Shown here piece by piece: positions 10,104-20,844 of a stretch of 64,000 nt of DNA. How positions within the stretch are numbered: the first letter of the stretch is position 1; every line of letters starts with the position of its first letter. The notes under the pieces were generated by a model. That model worked only from the letters and a program-made list of their open reading frames with translations, was not told where the DNA came from and searched no databases. Both the position numbers and the translations under genes were made by a program. The stretch comes from Acanthococcus lagerstroemiae (lineage: Eukaryota; Arthropoda; Insecta; Hemiptera; Eriococcidae), in assembly GCA_031841125.1 (NCBI GenBank), contig CM063112.1, positions 9,946,603 to 10,010,602 on the forward strand, given 5' to 3'.

Positions 10104-12108
10104 TTACAAACAGTTTTGCGCTCAAACTTATGTGTTTTGTTCAGTCCTTACTAGTGAAGCGCCAAGGAGGACTAACGCGAGCAAAGTACATGTCAGGTGT
10201 TGTCCAGTCTGATGCAAAGAAGTATATGCTTTTTCATGAGAAAGGAGGCCCCGTTTTGTGCACCCGTGTCTTACCTATGAGCTTTTTGGTCCTTTCACGT
10301 GTTCATTCGTGCACAGTGAACTTTCGAGGGAACATCGTATCTAATACAAATAAGTATGATTGTGCTTCTTCAAGGGGAAGGCTGGTTCATCCCGATGCCC
10401 CCTTTCGTGCATCTGTGTCTTGCCGACGTAGGCCTTCCTGCGCCTTCGTGTGGTTCATTCGTGTACCGTGAACGTTCTGGGGAACGTCCTGGGAACACCG
10501 CGTCGCACCGATATCGTCGTCGTGTTTTTCGCTGTGCCAGCACCGGCTGGAACCGTCCAATTGTGCGGCCCGCAATTGACATCGGGGAGGGAAATGAAAC
10601 TCGGTATAGATAACGATCGCAAATAATTTTTCCGTCCGAAATGTATAGTATACGTTCGCTCGGTCGAATTACACGTTTGCCAGAAACGGAGAATGTGACT
10701 TTTTTAGTTTCAGAAAGCGAACGAACCGGACGTCACGTAAATGTATTTCCTTGACTCGGGTACTATCGGCACAGCGTATATAAGCCCGTACCGTGTAACA
10801 CGTACTTCTTTTTTCATTTTTTTTTTTTCGTACGTATCGTCCGTTTGATTTTCCGGCTCCTGTAGTACAGAGTTGAGAACGGGGCGGAGGAAGAAAGAGA
10901 CAGAGAGAGAACCAGAGCGACAGTGTATGCTGGAGAGAGAGAGAGAAAGAGTGGAGAGCGTAGAAGAGAGAAACCTTCAACGTTCCTTAAAATTAATGGC
11001 TTGGCGTTGTTTCAGCGACCATATTCGTCGCCAACTTTGCCATCATAACTACCCTGGTTGGAATTCGTGAGCGGAGAGGTGTCGCCTTCGTTCCGTTCGC
11101 TCGTAAACAAAAAAATATATATATATTTATATCGTTTCGGAAATGTCCTATGTGCACTCAGACTGGTAGAGGTTAGCCGGTGGTGCGTGCCTGCGCTGCT
11201 GAAAATCTGAGGACGTTAGCGTTCGTGCGACTTTGCGCTAACGTTTGTTGGTCGAAGGATATGGCCAGTGCTAGTGACGGATGGTCGCAAGTGAGGCCGC
11301 AGATACTCGTGTTCGAAGCGGCGAAGTTCTGCGGCGTGAATTCGTGTTCCCAAAGCGATTCTCAAATTTAGTCCCGAGCCAGCTCAACCTCCTTTCACCG
11401 TAGTCAGTATAACTGCTGTAGTATACACTTTTACTGGTAGCAGCTTTCTGCTATGTGCAAAGATCAAATGGAATGCCGATCTCTGGGTAGAGTGCGCTAT
11501 GTTTCTAAACCCTCTACGGAGTCTGATCTTCCGTCCTATGATATAAGAGACTTTGGATGATCCAACCGAGGTTTGGATTCTCAGGAAGGCCTTACCCTGT
11601 ACGCACGTTCACGTTTAAAGTATCCGTACAGCTGATCGGCCATCCCTCGACGTCGTCAAGTTATCAATGTGGTAAGTGAGCGGGAAGTGAGTAACGTATT
11701 TCGTGGCAGAGCTCAAAGCCCTACTTGTGGCAGATAGAGGGATATTCGTAGCGGTTTCCTGGTTCAGGGAAGAAGCAAACCCGGCTGAGTACTTGTTCTT
11801 AGGGAAGTCAGTTCTTACAGGCTGTTTTTCTTTGTATCTTCTTCTCCTGTTGCCGTATCCGTTACTGTAGTGATCATGTCGCACGGCTTACAAGATGTGT
11901 TAGTTGGCGTAGTTTGCCAATACTTTTCCCATGGTTTGTTGCAAAGGAGTTTCTTCTCTGTGCTGAAAATGTGTATACATCTGAATCGTTACTAGCCACG
12001 TACCTCACTCGTTGAGGACACGACAGTAATATGTTGTACGAGTATAATGCCTTGTTCCTCACAACTGGCAGAGGATCCGGGATGCTCTCAACGTTCCGCT
12101 TGGGCGTT
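10104..12108. other. No gene recognised; TATA word and GA-rich tract
   Basis: GTATATAAG at 10776 followed by a pyrimidine stretch resembles a core promoter, and 10880-10965 is GA-rich. No downstream frame longer than about 90 codons carries a recognisable domain. Direct similarity to other parts of the window was not seen. Could be a promoter and 5' region of a gene lying elsewhere, or chance. Confidence 0.35.
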
Positions 12109-12240
12109 TAGAAACACTCTAGTCTAGGACATGTGCCATATTTAGTCTTTCTGGTGCGCGGAACACGCCGCGTAGTGAATTTCGAACCATCGGTTAGGGA
12201 AAGACCAAATATGGCGTACGTCCTTACCCGCATGTTTCTA
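12109..12240. mobile_element. Hairpin element, copy D
   Basis: The left arm TAGAAACA...GCCATATTTAGTCTTT is mirrored by AAAGACCAAATATGGC...TGTTTCTA on the right. The loop holds GCGCGGAACACGCCGCGTAG then TGAATTTCG. The loop word CCGCGTAGTGAATTT is shared with copy E at 51410, and the arm word TACGCCAT-TTTGG with copies A-C. The right flank extends as GGTGCTGTAG, also like copy E, so the left end may be truncated. Confidence 0.7.
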
Positions 12241-12499
12241 GGTGCTGTAGTACTGCAGCGCTCTGCTTCCTAAGTTCGGGAAACGAGAGGAACCCGGTTC
12301 GCGAACTTATCCGGACCTGGGAATCGTATCCTCGTCGCATGGATGCGAGGTGGACACGTTACCCCTCGACCGCAAAGCGACTCTAAGAAAAATAGAAAGA
12401 GCTCGTAACTTATCGCAAATATAAAGTACTTTTCTAGTTTGTTTTCTTCATGTGAGGTGGCGCTGTATGCCTGAATGCTCAGACCGTGTAGTCGGTTGC

Positions 12500-13715
12500 A
12501 CTTTTCCTCGGGTTGCTGTTACGGATCAACTCAGTAGCCTCGCATTTACAGCCAAAGTGAGAATTTCACTGAATTTTATCCATTTAAATTCATTGGGTGC
12601 TGGATACTCCCGTCCCAATGCTTCATGTCTTGCCCAGGCCGTTGCTGGGCACTGACATATGATCGAGGTTTCCTTCTCTTCTCCGCAGTGCCTACAAGAA
12701 CTGCTTTTCGCCACTCCTATTTTAATACCACATGTGTTTTGTGGCTCCATGAGTCTAGCATATTTTCTGTCGAACTTTCGCAGGAACTCGGCGTCTTTAC
12801 GGGGGGTGTCCCTTATCAGTATTTTGCTGACTTTCATGCCACTGGCCATTCGCCATTGCATTTCCATCAGCTTCCTTATCCAAGCCTTCACCTTGAATTT
12901 TATGACGCTGTATGCTACGGGAAGACACGGCCTGGGCGTTCCTGTTTCCTTTTGTATGCCTCCTTCGTTAGCCTGTCGGCGACCGCGTTCCCTTCTATGC
13001 TGCAGTGCTTCGGTGTCCATAGTATGGTGACACGGTTCTCCTGAGCAAGGGTGTTTAATTTGTTTATGCAGTCCGCCACCACCGAGGATGTAGTTTAATG
13101 TGCCGCTAGTGCCTTAACAGTCGCTTCAGGCGCTTCTGCTGGCTTCTATCAACGGTCACCGTGATCGTCATTATCTCTGCTTGAAGGTTAGTGACGCTCT
13201 TACTCAGTGCTATTGAACAGTGCCTTTTGCATTCGTGATTTCGATTCCTACCCCTGGGTCATTCTTTGAGGCATCTGCACACCACACATGCTCCTCTTTT
13301 CCTAGAATGCTTGGCCACCTCTTTTTCCACGCCTCCTGTGTGGGTATCATTGCACGGTATATGGCTTGTCAAAAAAGTATTCCACAGCGAGGTTGTCCCT
13401 CGGAATCCCAAAACATTTGTCCGTCATCCCCGCCGTCTCCCATATCCTTCTCTGGCCTGTTTTTTGGGCCCGAAGGTTTGGTTGACCCCGACAATGAGCC
13501 CCCATCATCGCAGCTACTTCTATAGTGGTGTGAAGTGGTGGCAGGGTTAGGAGTCTTTCAGGTGGTTTCATCAGCACCGCTCTCATTGCCCCCGTTGTCA
13601 TCACATTTGCCAGCCTTTGCAGGTGGTCCAGTTCCTCTCTCACTTTGGCGAAGTGGTTCTAGCCCCCCACACAACTGCCGCATATGTGATTTTGGGAGAC
13701 AGATGATCTTAAGAA
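12500..13715 (-). pseudogene. LINE RT C-terminus plus RNase H domain (LOA/I group)
   Basis: On the minus strand from 13715: KITYAAVVWGARTTSPK, then LQRLANVMTTGAMRAVLMKP and LLTLPPLHTTIEVAA (13640-13520), then the start of an RNase H domain HVWCADASKNDPGVGIEI (about 13290-13235), its C-terminal motif NRVTILWTPKHCSIEGNAVA with DRLTKEA (13040-12960), and a cysteine/histidine end CRHCGEEKETSIICQCPA (about 12695-12640). RNase H removes the RNA strand during LINE integration, and its presence places this element with LOA/I/Outcast-type LINEs. It is 5'-truncated and broken in frame near 13550, 13370 and 13140. The 3' untranslated end is near 12440. It may be a second copy of the element at 1-2765, but no segment overlaps to test this. 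Confidence 0.9.
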
Positions 13716-13879
13716 AGTAATAATTATAAGCTACGAGCTATCCACCGTTCGTCCAAAATCAGGGGCGGAGTGACCTAACGAAAAACCGGGCACACTCTCG
13801 TCGGTCTAGCCAGACCAAAATGGCCTGATGATCCTAGGAAGTGACGCATTTACAGCCGATTAGAAAACGTGTGCAAGAT

Positions 13880-15200
13880 TTTACTTGAAATTTAGGTTTT
13901 GACGACAGAGCTAAATAATTGGGAAATTTAAAGACGCTTTTTCAAACTTCCAAACTTGATTAAATTTCTTCAAGACTCTTTTAGGCTTGTTTGGGACTCT
14001 TCAAGTTTTCCTTTTAAGGCTCTTGCTATGTTTTAGATTCTCCTAGAATCTCTGTGACGTGTATAGGACCTTAGGGCTCTTAAAGATTCGATTATGATTA
14101 TTTCAGGACTCAAGATTTTCATAAGATTTTCAAGATCCTTGAGATTTCCAAAACTTTTCTCAGACTCGCTGAGATATACCGGTATTTGGTGAAGCCCCAA
14201 GACTTTTATAAGATTATTAAGATTTTTGATGTTTCCAAAACCTTTCTCAGACTTAGTGAGGTGTTCTTTCATAACTGTTATTTGGTTTCAAATTTTTCGA
14301 GACCATGCGTGCTAGTTCTGTACTCTTTGAGACTCTTTCCCACTTTCCCAAGTTTTGTTTAAGACTTTTTGGGACTTCCCGACATGTTTTAGATCATATC
14401 TAAGCATGGGCGTAGCCAGCGACGGGCAAGGGGCGGGGCAATTGCCCCTGGATTTCCAAAAAAAAATTATGTTCCAGTGCGTACAAGATTATTTTCGAAT
14501 ATTTAAAGCCAACTGAATAAAATTTGCAGAAAATAGATGTAATTCTACCTTTTTGCGCCCCCTCCCCCTGGAAAACGTTCTAGCTACACCGATGTATCTG
14601 AGGCTCTTCCAGGTTGGTTCTAAAACTATGCCAGGTTTGATTATGACTTTTGATATCATTTTAGACATGGCTAAGACTTTTTGAGACTCATTCATTCATA
14701 TTCGAGTCGCTTTAGAAATCATACGGACTGATTTCAGACTCCTTGATTCAACTTTTTCCAATCTTACTCTAAATTCTCAAAGACTCTGTAGGACTCTTCC
14801 AGGTATAATTAGAACTTTTTGCGGTCATTTCATGTTTCATTAGGACTTCTGAGACTCTTCCGGTCTTGTTCAACACAGGTTGATTGAATACGCTTTGTGA
14901 TTCTTTAAGGCTTTTTTAAAAATTGTTCATGACTTTTTGAACCTTGTATTCTGGACAAGTTTGGAAGAGTTTTGAATAGATCTGAAGAATTCTTAAAAGA
15001 ATCTCATCGAGTCGTAAAGTGTCTTGTATGGTTATGGAAGAGTCTGAAGAAGTCTCCGCAGAGTGTGAATTAACAATACTAAATGGGTTCAAAAACTTTT
15101 TAAAGACAGTCTCGAACAATTCTGGAAGTCTCAAAGAATCTAAAATATGTCTGCTAGAATCTTGAAGAAGTTTCTGAATAAATTACTCTCTCGCTTTTTT
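13880..15200. repeat. Degenerate GACTCTT-rich repeat tract, invaded by MITEs
   Basis: Words such as AAGACTCTT, GGGACTC, TTCAAGACT and their variants recur every 15-40 bases through this tract. At 14090-14272 a roughly 95-base unit repeats once on the minus strand, seen as SEKGFGNIKNLNNLIKVLG and SEKSFGNLKDLENLMKIL in the translation. Similar words occur at 8150-8280, 9890-9930 and 18095-18170. Probably an old decayed satellite. It continues across the MITE at 14405-14594. Confidence 0.55.
14405..14594 (+). mobile_element. hAT-like MITE, 190 bp
   Basis: The ends are imperfect inverted repeats: CATGGGCGTAGCCAG at 14405, mirrored as CTAGCTACACCGATG at 14580-14594. Flanking octamers TATCTAAG (14397-14404) and TATCTGAG (14595-14602) differ by one base, as expected of an 8-bp hAT-type target duplication. 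Interior is non-coding, with GGGGCAATTGCCCC near 14435. It sits in the GACTCTT tract. Confidence 0.75.
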
Positions 15201-15283
15201 CCTGAGCTAAGAGAAAGAAAGATTCGTTTATTTTATCCAGTCGAGATCTAGATCTTTCCATTAAATGGAAGTATAATCGGTCT

Positions 15284-15708
15284 CAGGGCCGCACTTAACT
15301 TTTTTCCGCCCTTGGGCTATGAAATTCTGTGCGCCTTTTCTCCGTAAATTTTTCTATTTTTTTCAGTAGTTGGGGCTTAGGAGGTCTCAAAGTATACAAA
15401 AATGTAGGTGGGGATTAACGTGTTTTGGAAATGAAAAATCCCTAATTCCTGGTAATCATTTATTGTAAAGGAAATAATACCTAATTATCTGTGAGAGAAA
15501 ATACAGTCATTTGGCTACTAGTATTCATTTTTTTTTTTTTTTTTTGTTAAACGTAAATCTGCAAAGTTTGCTTCATTTATCGTTTTACTATTTTCGAGTG
15601 AACTATACGCTTTAAAAAAAATTGTCTTTCGTTTGCCGTCGTGGGCAGTCTCTAAAAATCTGCCGCCTTGGGCTGAAGCCCCTTCACCCATGCCTAAATA
15701 CAGGCCTG
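15284..15708 (+). mobile_element. hAT-like MITE, 425 bp
   Basis: The left end CAGGGCCGCACTTAAC and the right end (reverse strand) CAGGCCTGTATTTAGG are imperfect inverted repeats. The subterminal words CCGCCCTTGGGCT and GCCGCCTTGGGCTGAAGCCC near both ends are related. Flanking octamers ATCGGTCT (15276-15283) and ATCAGTCT (15709-15716) match at seven of eight positions. Non-coding, with a T-rich interior. Confidence 0.7.
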
Positions 15709-15716
15709 ATCAGTCT

Positions 15717-16190
15717 TACACCACTATCTATTATCTAGTACTTCAAACTCCACAAATTCTACAACGAAGTTCCTCAGTGCAATAGTGAAAATAAGAAGTT
15801 CCTAAAGGGAGAGAGAGAGAGAGATAGTTTATAATTTTACTGAAAACATGTCATCGTATGTGGAACTATAGGTATAATCGCGAATGGAGTCAGTAAAAAA
15901 TGTTCAGGGGTTTCCAGTTTTTTCAATAATTTGATCGATAGAAATTAGTAATTGGCAACTTTTCTTCATGGGAAATATACTTTAGGTTTCGACTCCCCAT
16001 AATCCCCAAAGGAAAAGATAAGGAAATAACAAAAAATGGTATTCCTTCCCATCAGACCTCTCATTCGGGAACGCAGAAACTGTGTTCGTCAAAAATACTT
16101 AACGTTTATTCTGAAATCCGTAAAATATAACCAACCGTATTACTTTTTAGAAAAAAAGAAAAAGAAAAATGAAAATTGCAGAAAATATTA
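15717..16190. other. No recognisable feature
   Basis: AT-rich sequence with a short GA microsatellite near 15811-15823 and no coding signal. Confidence 0.5.
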
Positions 16191-16194
16191 CCGT

Positions 16195-16285
16195 GCTTTC
16201 GATACGTAGGGATCCAGGGGTGCGGTGTCTGGGGAGCCAATTTGGCTTCCGTGCATCTTTATACGCTCCACCAAGTGATACTTTC
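16195..16285 (+). repeat. Dispersed 110-bp repeat (zinc-finger-like), copy 1
   Basis: CCAGGGGTGCGGTGTCTGGG followed by GAGCCAATTTGGCTTCC and ATACGCTCCACCAAG matches, in the same order, the repeats at 22600-22800, 39280-39400 and 51580-51690 (all minus). Translated in the frame of the best copy it gives QGCGVWGANLASVHLYTLHQ, a degraded version of CGVCGATLACPDRHTLHQ. Confidence 0.65.
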
Positions 16286-17909
16286 TTGTTATTGATTGTA
16301 AACAGTTCCTTATTCCTAAAAGAAAGAAAAAAAAAAAAAAAAGTGAGAAAGGGAAAAAATAGTAGTCACTATGAAAAATGTTACTTTTTCAACTTCTTTC
16401 CGCAAAGGGGAGGGGGTAGCCTGTGATTGTTGCGGATGTGTCCTGCAAAATCTGATTTTCCTGGAGCGTTTCTAGTCCCACTCCGTCTCTGTCCAGAATC
16501 ATAAAAGTCGTTTAGATCCTCCGGCTTCGCTCAGAATGCCAGTGGGTAACGGTTGAAGGCGCACGCGAGGGGTGCTGGCCAGGGTTCGCATTCCAGACCT
16601 CGAACTTGGCTGGTAGAGAGGAGGTTGTACCCCTTCGCATCTACCAGCAAATAGTTCTTCATAATTTATATATTTCGCAGCTCGCTCCAGGCCCCGCGTC
16701 TCTCGGCGACGCCCACGGTCCTGTAGATTTTGACACCGAATTCGCGAACACTGCGAAAGAGATTAACATTCTGCGAATAACGAAACACGTTTTACAAGCG
16801 CAAAAAAAAAAAAAGAGAAGATGAAACAGCTAGAAAAAAAAAAATCGAACGGTAATCGCATTACGAACGAGAAGAGCGTTTGAGCAATTGTGAAATTAGG
16901 CGTAAACTCGCAACGAGTCCATTTGAACGAAGTCGGAAAAAATAACTGGATAATGTCGCTCCATTAAAATAATACTCCCGGCTTTACAAGAATGTAGTTA
17001 AAAGCCCGAAAATAAAACCGGAGAGTCGAAACAAGGTATCAAAGATGAACAGATAATGCATTAATGCGCCCGGACGGACGAGAAAATTCGCAACACCGAA
17101 GCCGGCGTTATTGGAATTTCAAATTCGTCGTCCTTTTACCAACTTCGTTCTTCTTCTTCTTCTTTTTTTCTTCCCAATTTCTGGAATAATCGTCATTTCA
17201 CGACAGTGTAATTACTGCCAATGTTTAGTTTTAGTGTTTTTTTTCTTATTTTTCCCCCCATTTTTAAAAAAATAGGTATTTATATAAAATTGTTTCATTG
17301 CCAACAACGACTCGGCATCGCGGCGAACGTAGATTGGACTTCCGCGAGCGGCGGCATGGAGGATCGCGTGGCGAAAGGCACAACCATTCAACCCTTCCAG
17401 CGCAGCCAGTTCCGCCTCTGAAACCATTAGACTGGTAAGTCGACCGTGTCCGCCGCTCTCGTCCGGCGGCGGAAACGTCGACCAGCTAATGGTATTCGTC
17501 TTCATGCGCACGAATGTACAGCGTACATTCTCGTATATGCAGTAATAACTCGCCCAGTACCATTTTCCATATGTGGACGAGAAGAGCCGACCACTTGAAC
17601 TCGTGATATGGAGGCCCCCTGTACGTCGAACAGGTTGCTGATTCCGCCAAAGTGCACGCGTCACTAGCACTACGGTGACAAATCTGCCAACAAAATGTGC
17701 CCTGGTGAGCTCAACCCTCTTGCGTTTGCCCTACAAGGAGGCCAACTTATATCTGATCGGTGCTTTTGTATTGTGGTTGACTGATTCCATCCAAGCATCC
17801 ATCGTCAGTCTTGCAGACCGACGTGCGTGCCAACAATGAACAGCCGTGTCATCGGCAAGCCTTTTCACATCGATGCGCACGTCTGCATCAAATTTGGAAG
17901 AGTTCTTAG
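16286..17909. other. No gene recognised
   Basis: Contains A-rich runs (16328-16342, 16801-16813) and a CTT-rich stretch near 17150-17175. The open frames at 17212-17670 (minus, 152 residues) and 16606-16824 show no domain I recognise. Confidence 0.45.
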
Positions 17910-17916
17910 TCTGAAC

Positions 17917-18089
17917 TAGGGCTCTATAGTTTCACCTGGGTATACTAAGCCGCCATTTTGGTTCATACTGCGCCCGTGGATGCCGAATCCGACTATGCGG
18001 AGCGTACCGCGTAGTCAATTCGGCATTGATGGGCGCAGTATGAACCAAAATGGTGGCTTAGTATACCCAGGTGAAACTATAGAGCCCTA
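17917..18089 (-). mobile_element. Hairpin element, copy B (near-perfect, core reversed)
   Basis: TAGGGCTCTATAGTTTCACC at 17917 is mirrored exactly at the right end (18070-18089), and the arms pair for about 59 bases with one mismatch before the shared core begins. The core GGATGCCGAATCCGACTATG then CGGAGCGTACCGCG is the reverse complement of the core in copies A and C. A 7-bp direct repeat TCTGAAC flanks it (17910-17916 and 18090-18096), which supports insertion as a discrete unit. Non-coding. Confidence 0.9.
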
Positions 18090-18096
18090 TCTGAAC

Positions 18097-18729
18097 GAGT
18101 TTGGATGAATTTGAGTTTGGAAGAGTCAAATCAAGTCTGAAATAGTTTTAAGGAGTCTTATACCGGAAAACGTTAATTGCATCCCAAACAGCCCCTCAAA
18201 GTAAAGATGTTTTAATAGCGTCACGTCTTCGAAAATTAGCTTGTTCGAATAGACCTTTTCACGGTGACGTCATGAGGAGGACTCTGCGCAGCTGCTCCAA
18301 CCAGTCGCAGCCATCAGGGTCCAGCTTGTTTTGTTTACATTCATTTTATGTGTAATACCTTCGACTATGTAGAGATGGCCGAATAACCCCGCCTTAACGG
18401 TACAGCATGAAGCAAATAATATAAAATCGTCGCGTGACCTCAGAGTAGGGCAGAAAACATTTTAAATGGATGTGCAGCGTTATTTGTTTGCACAAATTTT
18501 CACCATCAGATTTACTGTAATGATTCAGTTATTGTGCTACTGAAGGTGTGAAATTTCGATGGATCTGCGGGGTAGAATGCATTCAGAGAAAAATAATTCC
18601 TAATAAACATAATAGTATATCAAGTTATCTATTTATAGAAAAATTAAAACAAAAATTAAAACAGAAATTAAATCTAATTGAACCTAATAATTACTGGTTT
18701 TGGTATATGACGTAACGTAGTTGCACACA
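18097..18729. other. No gene recognised
   Basis: Begins with GAGTTTGG/AGTCTGAA words like the tract at 13.9-15.2 kb and continues as AT-rich DNA. GGTGACGTCATGA at about 18263 resembles the TGACGTCAC word in the foldback just downstream, so part of this may be another related element. Confidence 0.4.
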
Positions 18730-19118
18730 GTGGGCGCGTTTTCCAGTGACGTCACGGAGTGAGTTACTGCATGGTTACTGTTAGCAAAACTACCCATCTT
18801 GGTGCCAACAAACGTATCGGCTCCTGTAAGAAAAACGCACGGAGCAAAGATCAATATGTTAACCACCTGAGAATAATAAATTTGTTAGAAACCAGACGTT
18901 TATTAACAAATGCTCAGAGCCTTCTGGATTAGAAATATGTTTCTAACAAATTTCTTATTCTCAGGTGGTTAACATATTAATCTTTGCTCCGTGTGTTTTT
19001 CTTACAAGAGTCGATACGTTCGTTGGAACCAAGATGGATATTTTTGCTAACAGTAACTCACTCTGTGACGTCAAGAAGCCTGATAATCGCGTTTGTGACG
19101 TTAACAAAAACGCGCCTA
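18730..19118. mobile_element. Foldback element with about 160-bp arms
   Basis: The left arm (about 18731-18890) and right arm (about 18945-19118) are inverted copies. Both encode the same text in opposite directions, for example MVNILIFAPCVFLT and DTFVGTKM, which is simply the palindrome read twice. Outer ends are GGGCGCGTTTT at 18732 and AAAAACGCGCC at 19107, followed inward by GTGACGTCAC-like words. The loop is about 55 bases. This is the structure of a foldback or long-TIR MITE; no protein is encoded. The arms have diverged by substitutions and small indels. Confidence 0.8.
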
Positions 19119-19129
19119 TCGTAAATGCG

Positions 19130-20316
19130 CAGAGGTGGGTACGTTTACTTTGTGAACTCGTTCACATTTTTGACAAACGTGAACGTGAACAAGAACGATA
19201 TTTTTAAGAGTGAACGTGAACGTGAACGAGTGAACGAAAGTGAACAAGATTTCTTTCCTTTCTGAAGAAATGAGGGGCTACTCGGCTACTGACGTTGACG
19301 TTTACTCTTGACTGGTAGTGAAAAATTATTATGCTTCTTGTTCTTGTATGTTTTTATTATTTTTTATGATGTTCCCTGTTTCCTCTTCCACGCATGATTT
19401 TTGGAAGAACCAATTCAGCATGTACACTTTCGGAGCAGTGGTCTTGGATCTCAACATCTTGAAAAAGACAGGAGCATGTGAGTCCCAAGCCTATAAATAG
19501 AGTGAATATTGAAATGAGTTAACTGGACAAATGAGAAGGTTGGTTTCTTTATTGAAAATCATTATAAGAATTTTCTTCACATTTTTCCCTGTTTTCAATT
19601 ATAATATTTTAATGGTGCTGTACTTCCCCCTTCATGCATTAGCCTACTGTAATTTTATCTGATTTGTTTGGTTTAGTTTTGCTATCGCAATTTTAAAAAA
19701 AATTTTGCAGTGTTGCTGTAGAAAATTTCTACTAAGAGTAATGTTAAGTAAATATTATGGGCGAACATGAATAAAAGCCAAAAAATGGTGATTCTCTCTT
19801 GATGGAGCTAGAGAAGACGGATTCAGGGGGCTGAGCCCCCTTATGCGAAATCAGCCCCCTCCCCCTCCAGAAATAGTTATCTAGTTCCGTGTATGTGATT
19901 CACCTCAAAATATTGAAGTGACTGAATTAAACATTTTAATATTTTAGATTAACTGAGGTAAGAGCATAACATAAGACATCAGAAATACTATCTTCTGATA
20001 ACTTTTGTCTTTATAACCGCAAAATAGACGAGCTTCTTACAGCTGGCTGGAACTTGGGTCTAGGAATAACTTTTCGTATTAGCAAGGATGGGCGCGTTGT
20101 GAAATCGAGACTAAAATAAAGAATACCACGAAAATTGGAAAGGATGTGAACGTCGTTCACTCGTTCACAAACAGCAAAATAACGTGAACGTGAACTGAAC
20201 GTGAAGGTGAACTGAACGTGAACATGAACTGAACGTGAAGGTGAACTGAACGTGAACGAGCAAACTTTTAGGTGAATGTGAATGATTTTTAAAGTTCGTG
20301 AATTTACCCACCTCTG
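19130..20316 (+). mobile_element. Non-autonomous hAT element with GTGAAC subterminal repeats
   Basis: CAGAGGTGGGTA at 19130 is mirrored by TACCCACCTCTG ending at 20316, a typical hAT terminus. Immediately inside both ends are clusters of GTGAACGTGAAC and its complement (19155-19255 and about 20148-20260), resembling the arrays that hAT transposases bind. Flanking octamers TAAATGCG and TAAATACT share only the first five bases, so the target duplication is decayed. Interior 1.19 kb shows no transposase. It inserted at the edge of the foldback at 18730-19118. Confidence 0.8.
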
Positions 20317-20324
20317 TAAATACT

Positions 20325-20840
20325 AAGCAAAATATTGAGTTCAACAGTAAATTTCACGAGCAGCACTGCATTTCTCATGATTTTTTTAGTTTTCCTATGT
20401 GGAACTATGATTCAGCTGTCAAAAAAATTTAAAACAGCGACCTTTCCTCGATTAGTTGATCGGATAATAGAGCATTTCTCAAAAAATTAAAATTTGGATT
20501 TGTGCTAGTGATCAGCGAATATCTTCCTATAATCAGCAAATTTGTTCCAGTAATCGGGCATACAAATTTAACGCAGTCAAATTTGTTTTTAAATAACTTT
20601 TATTTTTTTTATTCAAAAATTTAATTGACAACTATTTTTGATATTACAAACTTGTACTAGGTACGCAAGTATAAATTTTCACAGTAAAATGTCAGAGTAA
20701 AAATTATATTCGCCCCTCATTTCTTTTGGATTATCTAAAATTTTCGAAGTTTTATTGACAGGAATTTCTGACCCAATTCTGTAATGAGTTTCTCTACAGT
20801 TTCTAGAAGTTGTTCTCTCGAAACTTAAACCAAATATTTA
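20325..20840. other. No recognisable feature
   Basis: AT-rich sequence between the hAT element and the truncated LINE; no coding or repeat signal was seen. Confidence 0.5.
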
Positions 20841-20844
20841 TTTG

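Noticed and set aside
17212..17670. 152-residue minus-strand frame
   Set aside because: No recognisable domain, and a plus-strand frame overlaps part of it. Its C-terminus is low-complexity lysine/asparagine text from an A/T-rich tract.
18684..19207. Two similar ORFs in opposite directions (MVNILIFAPC start)
   Set aside because: Both are the same foldback arm read from each strand; palindrome artefact with no family match.
19150..20280. GTGAACGTGAAC clusters considered as an independent satellite or regulatory array
   Set aside because: They sit just inside matched hAT termini on both sides, which explains them as subterminal repeats.
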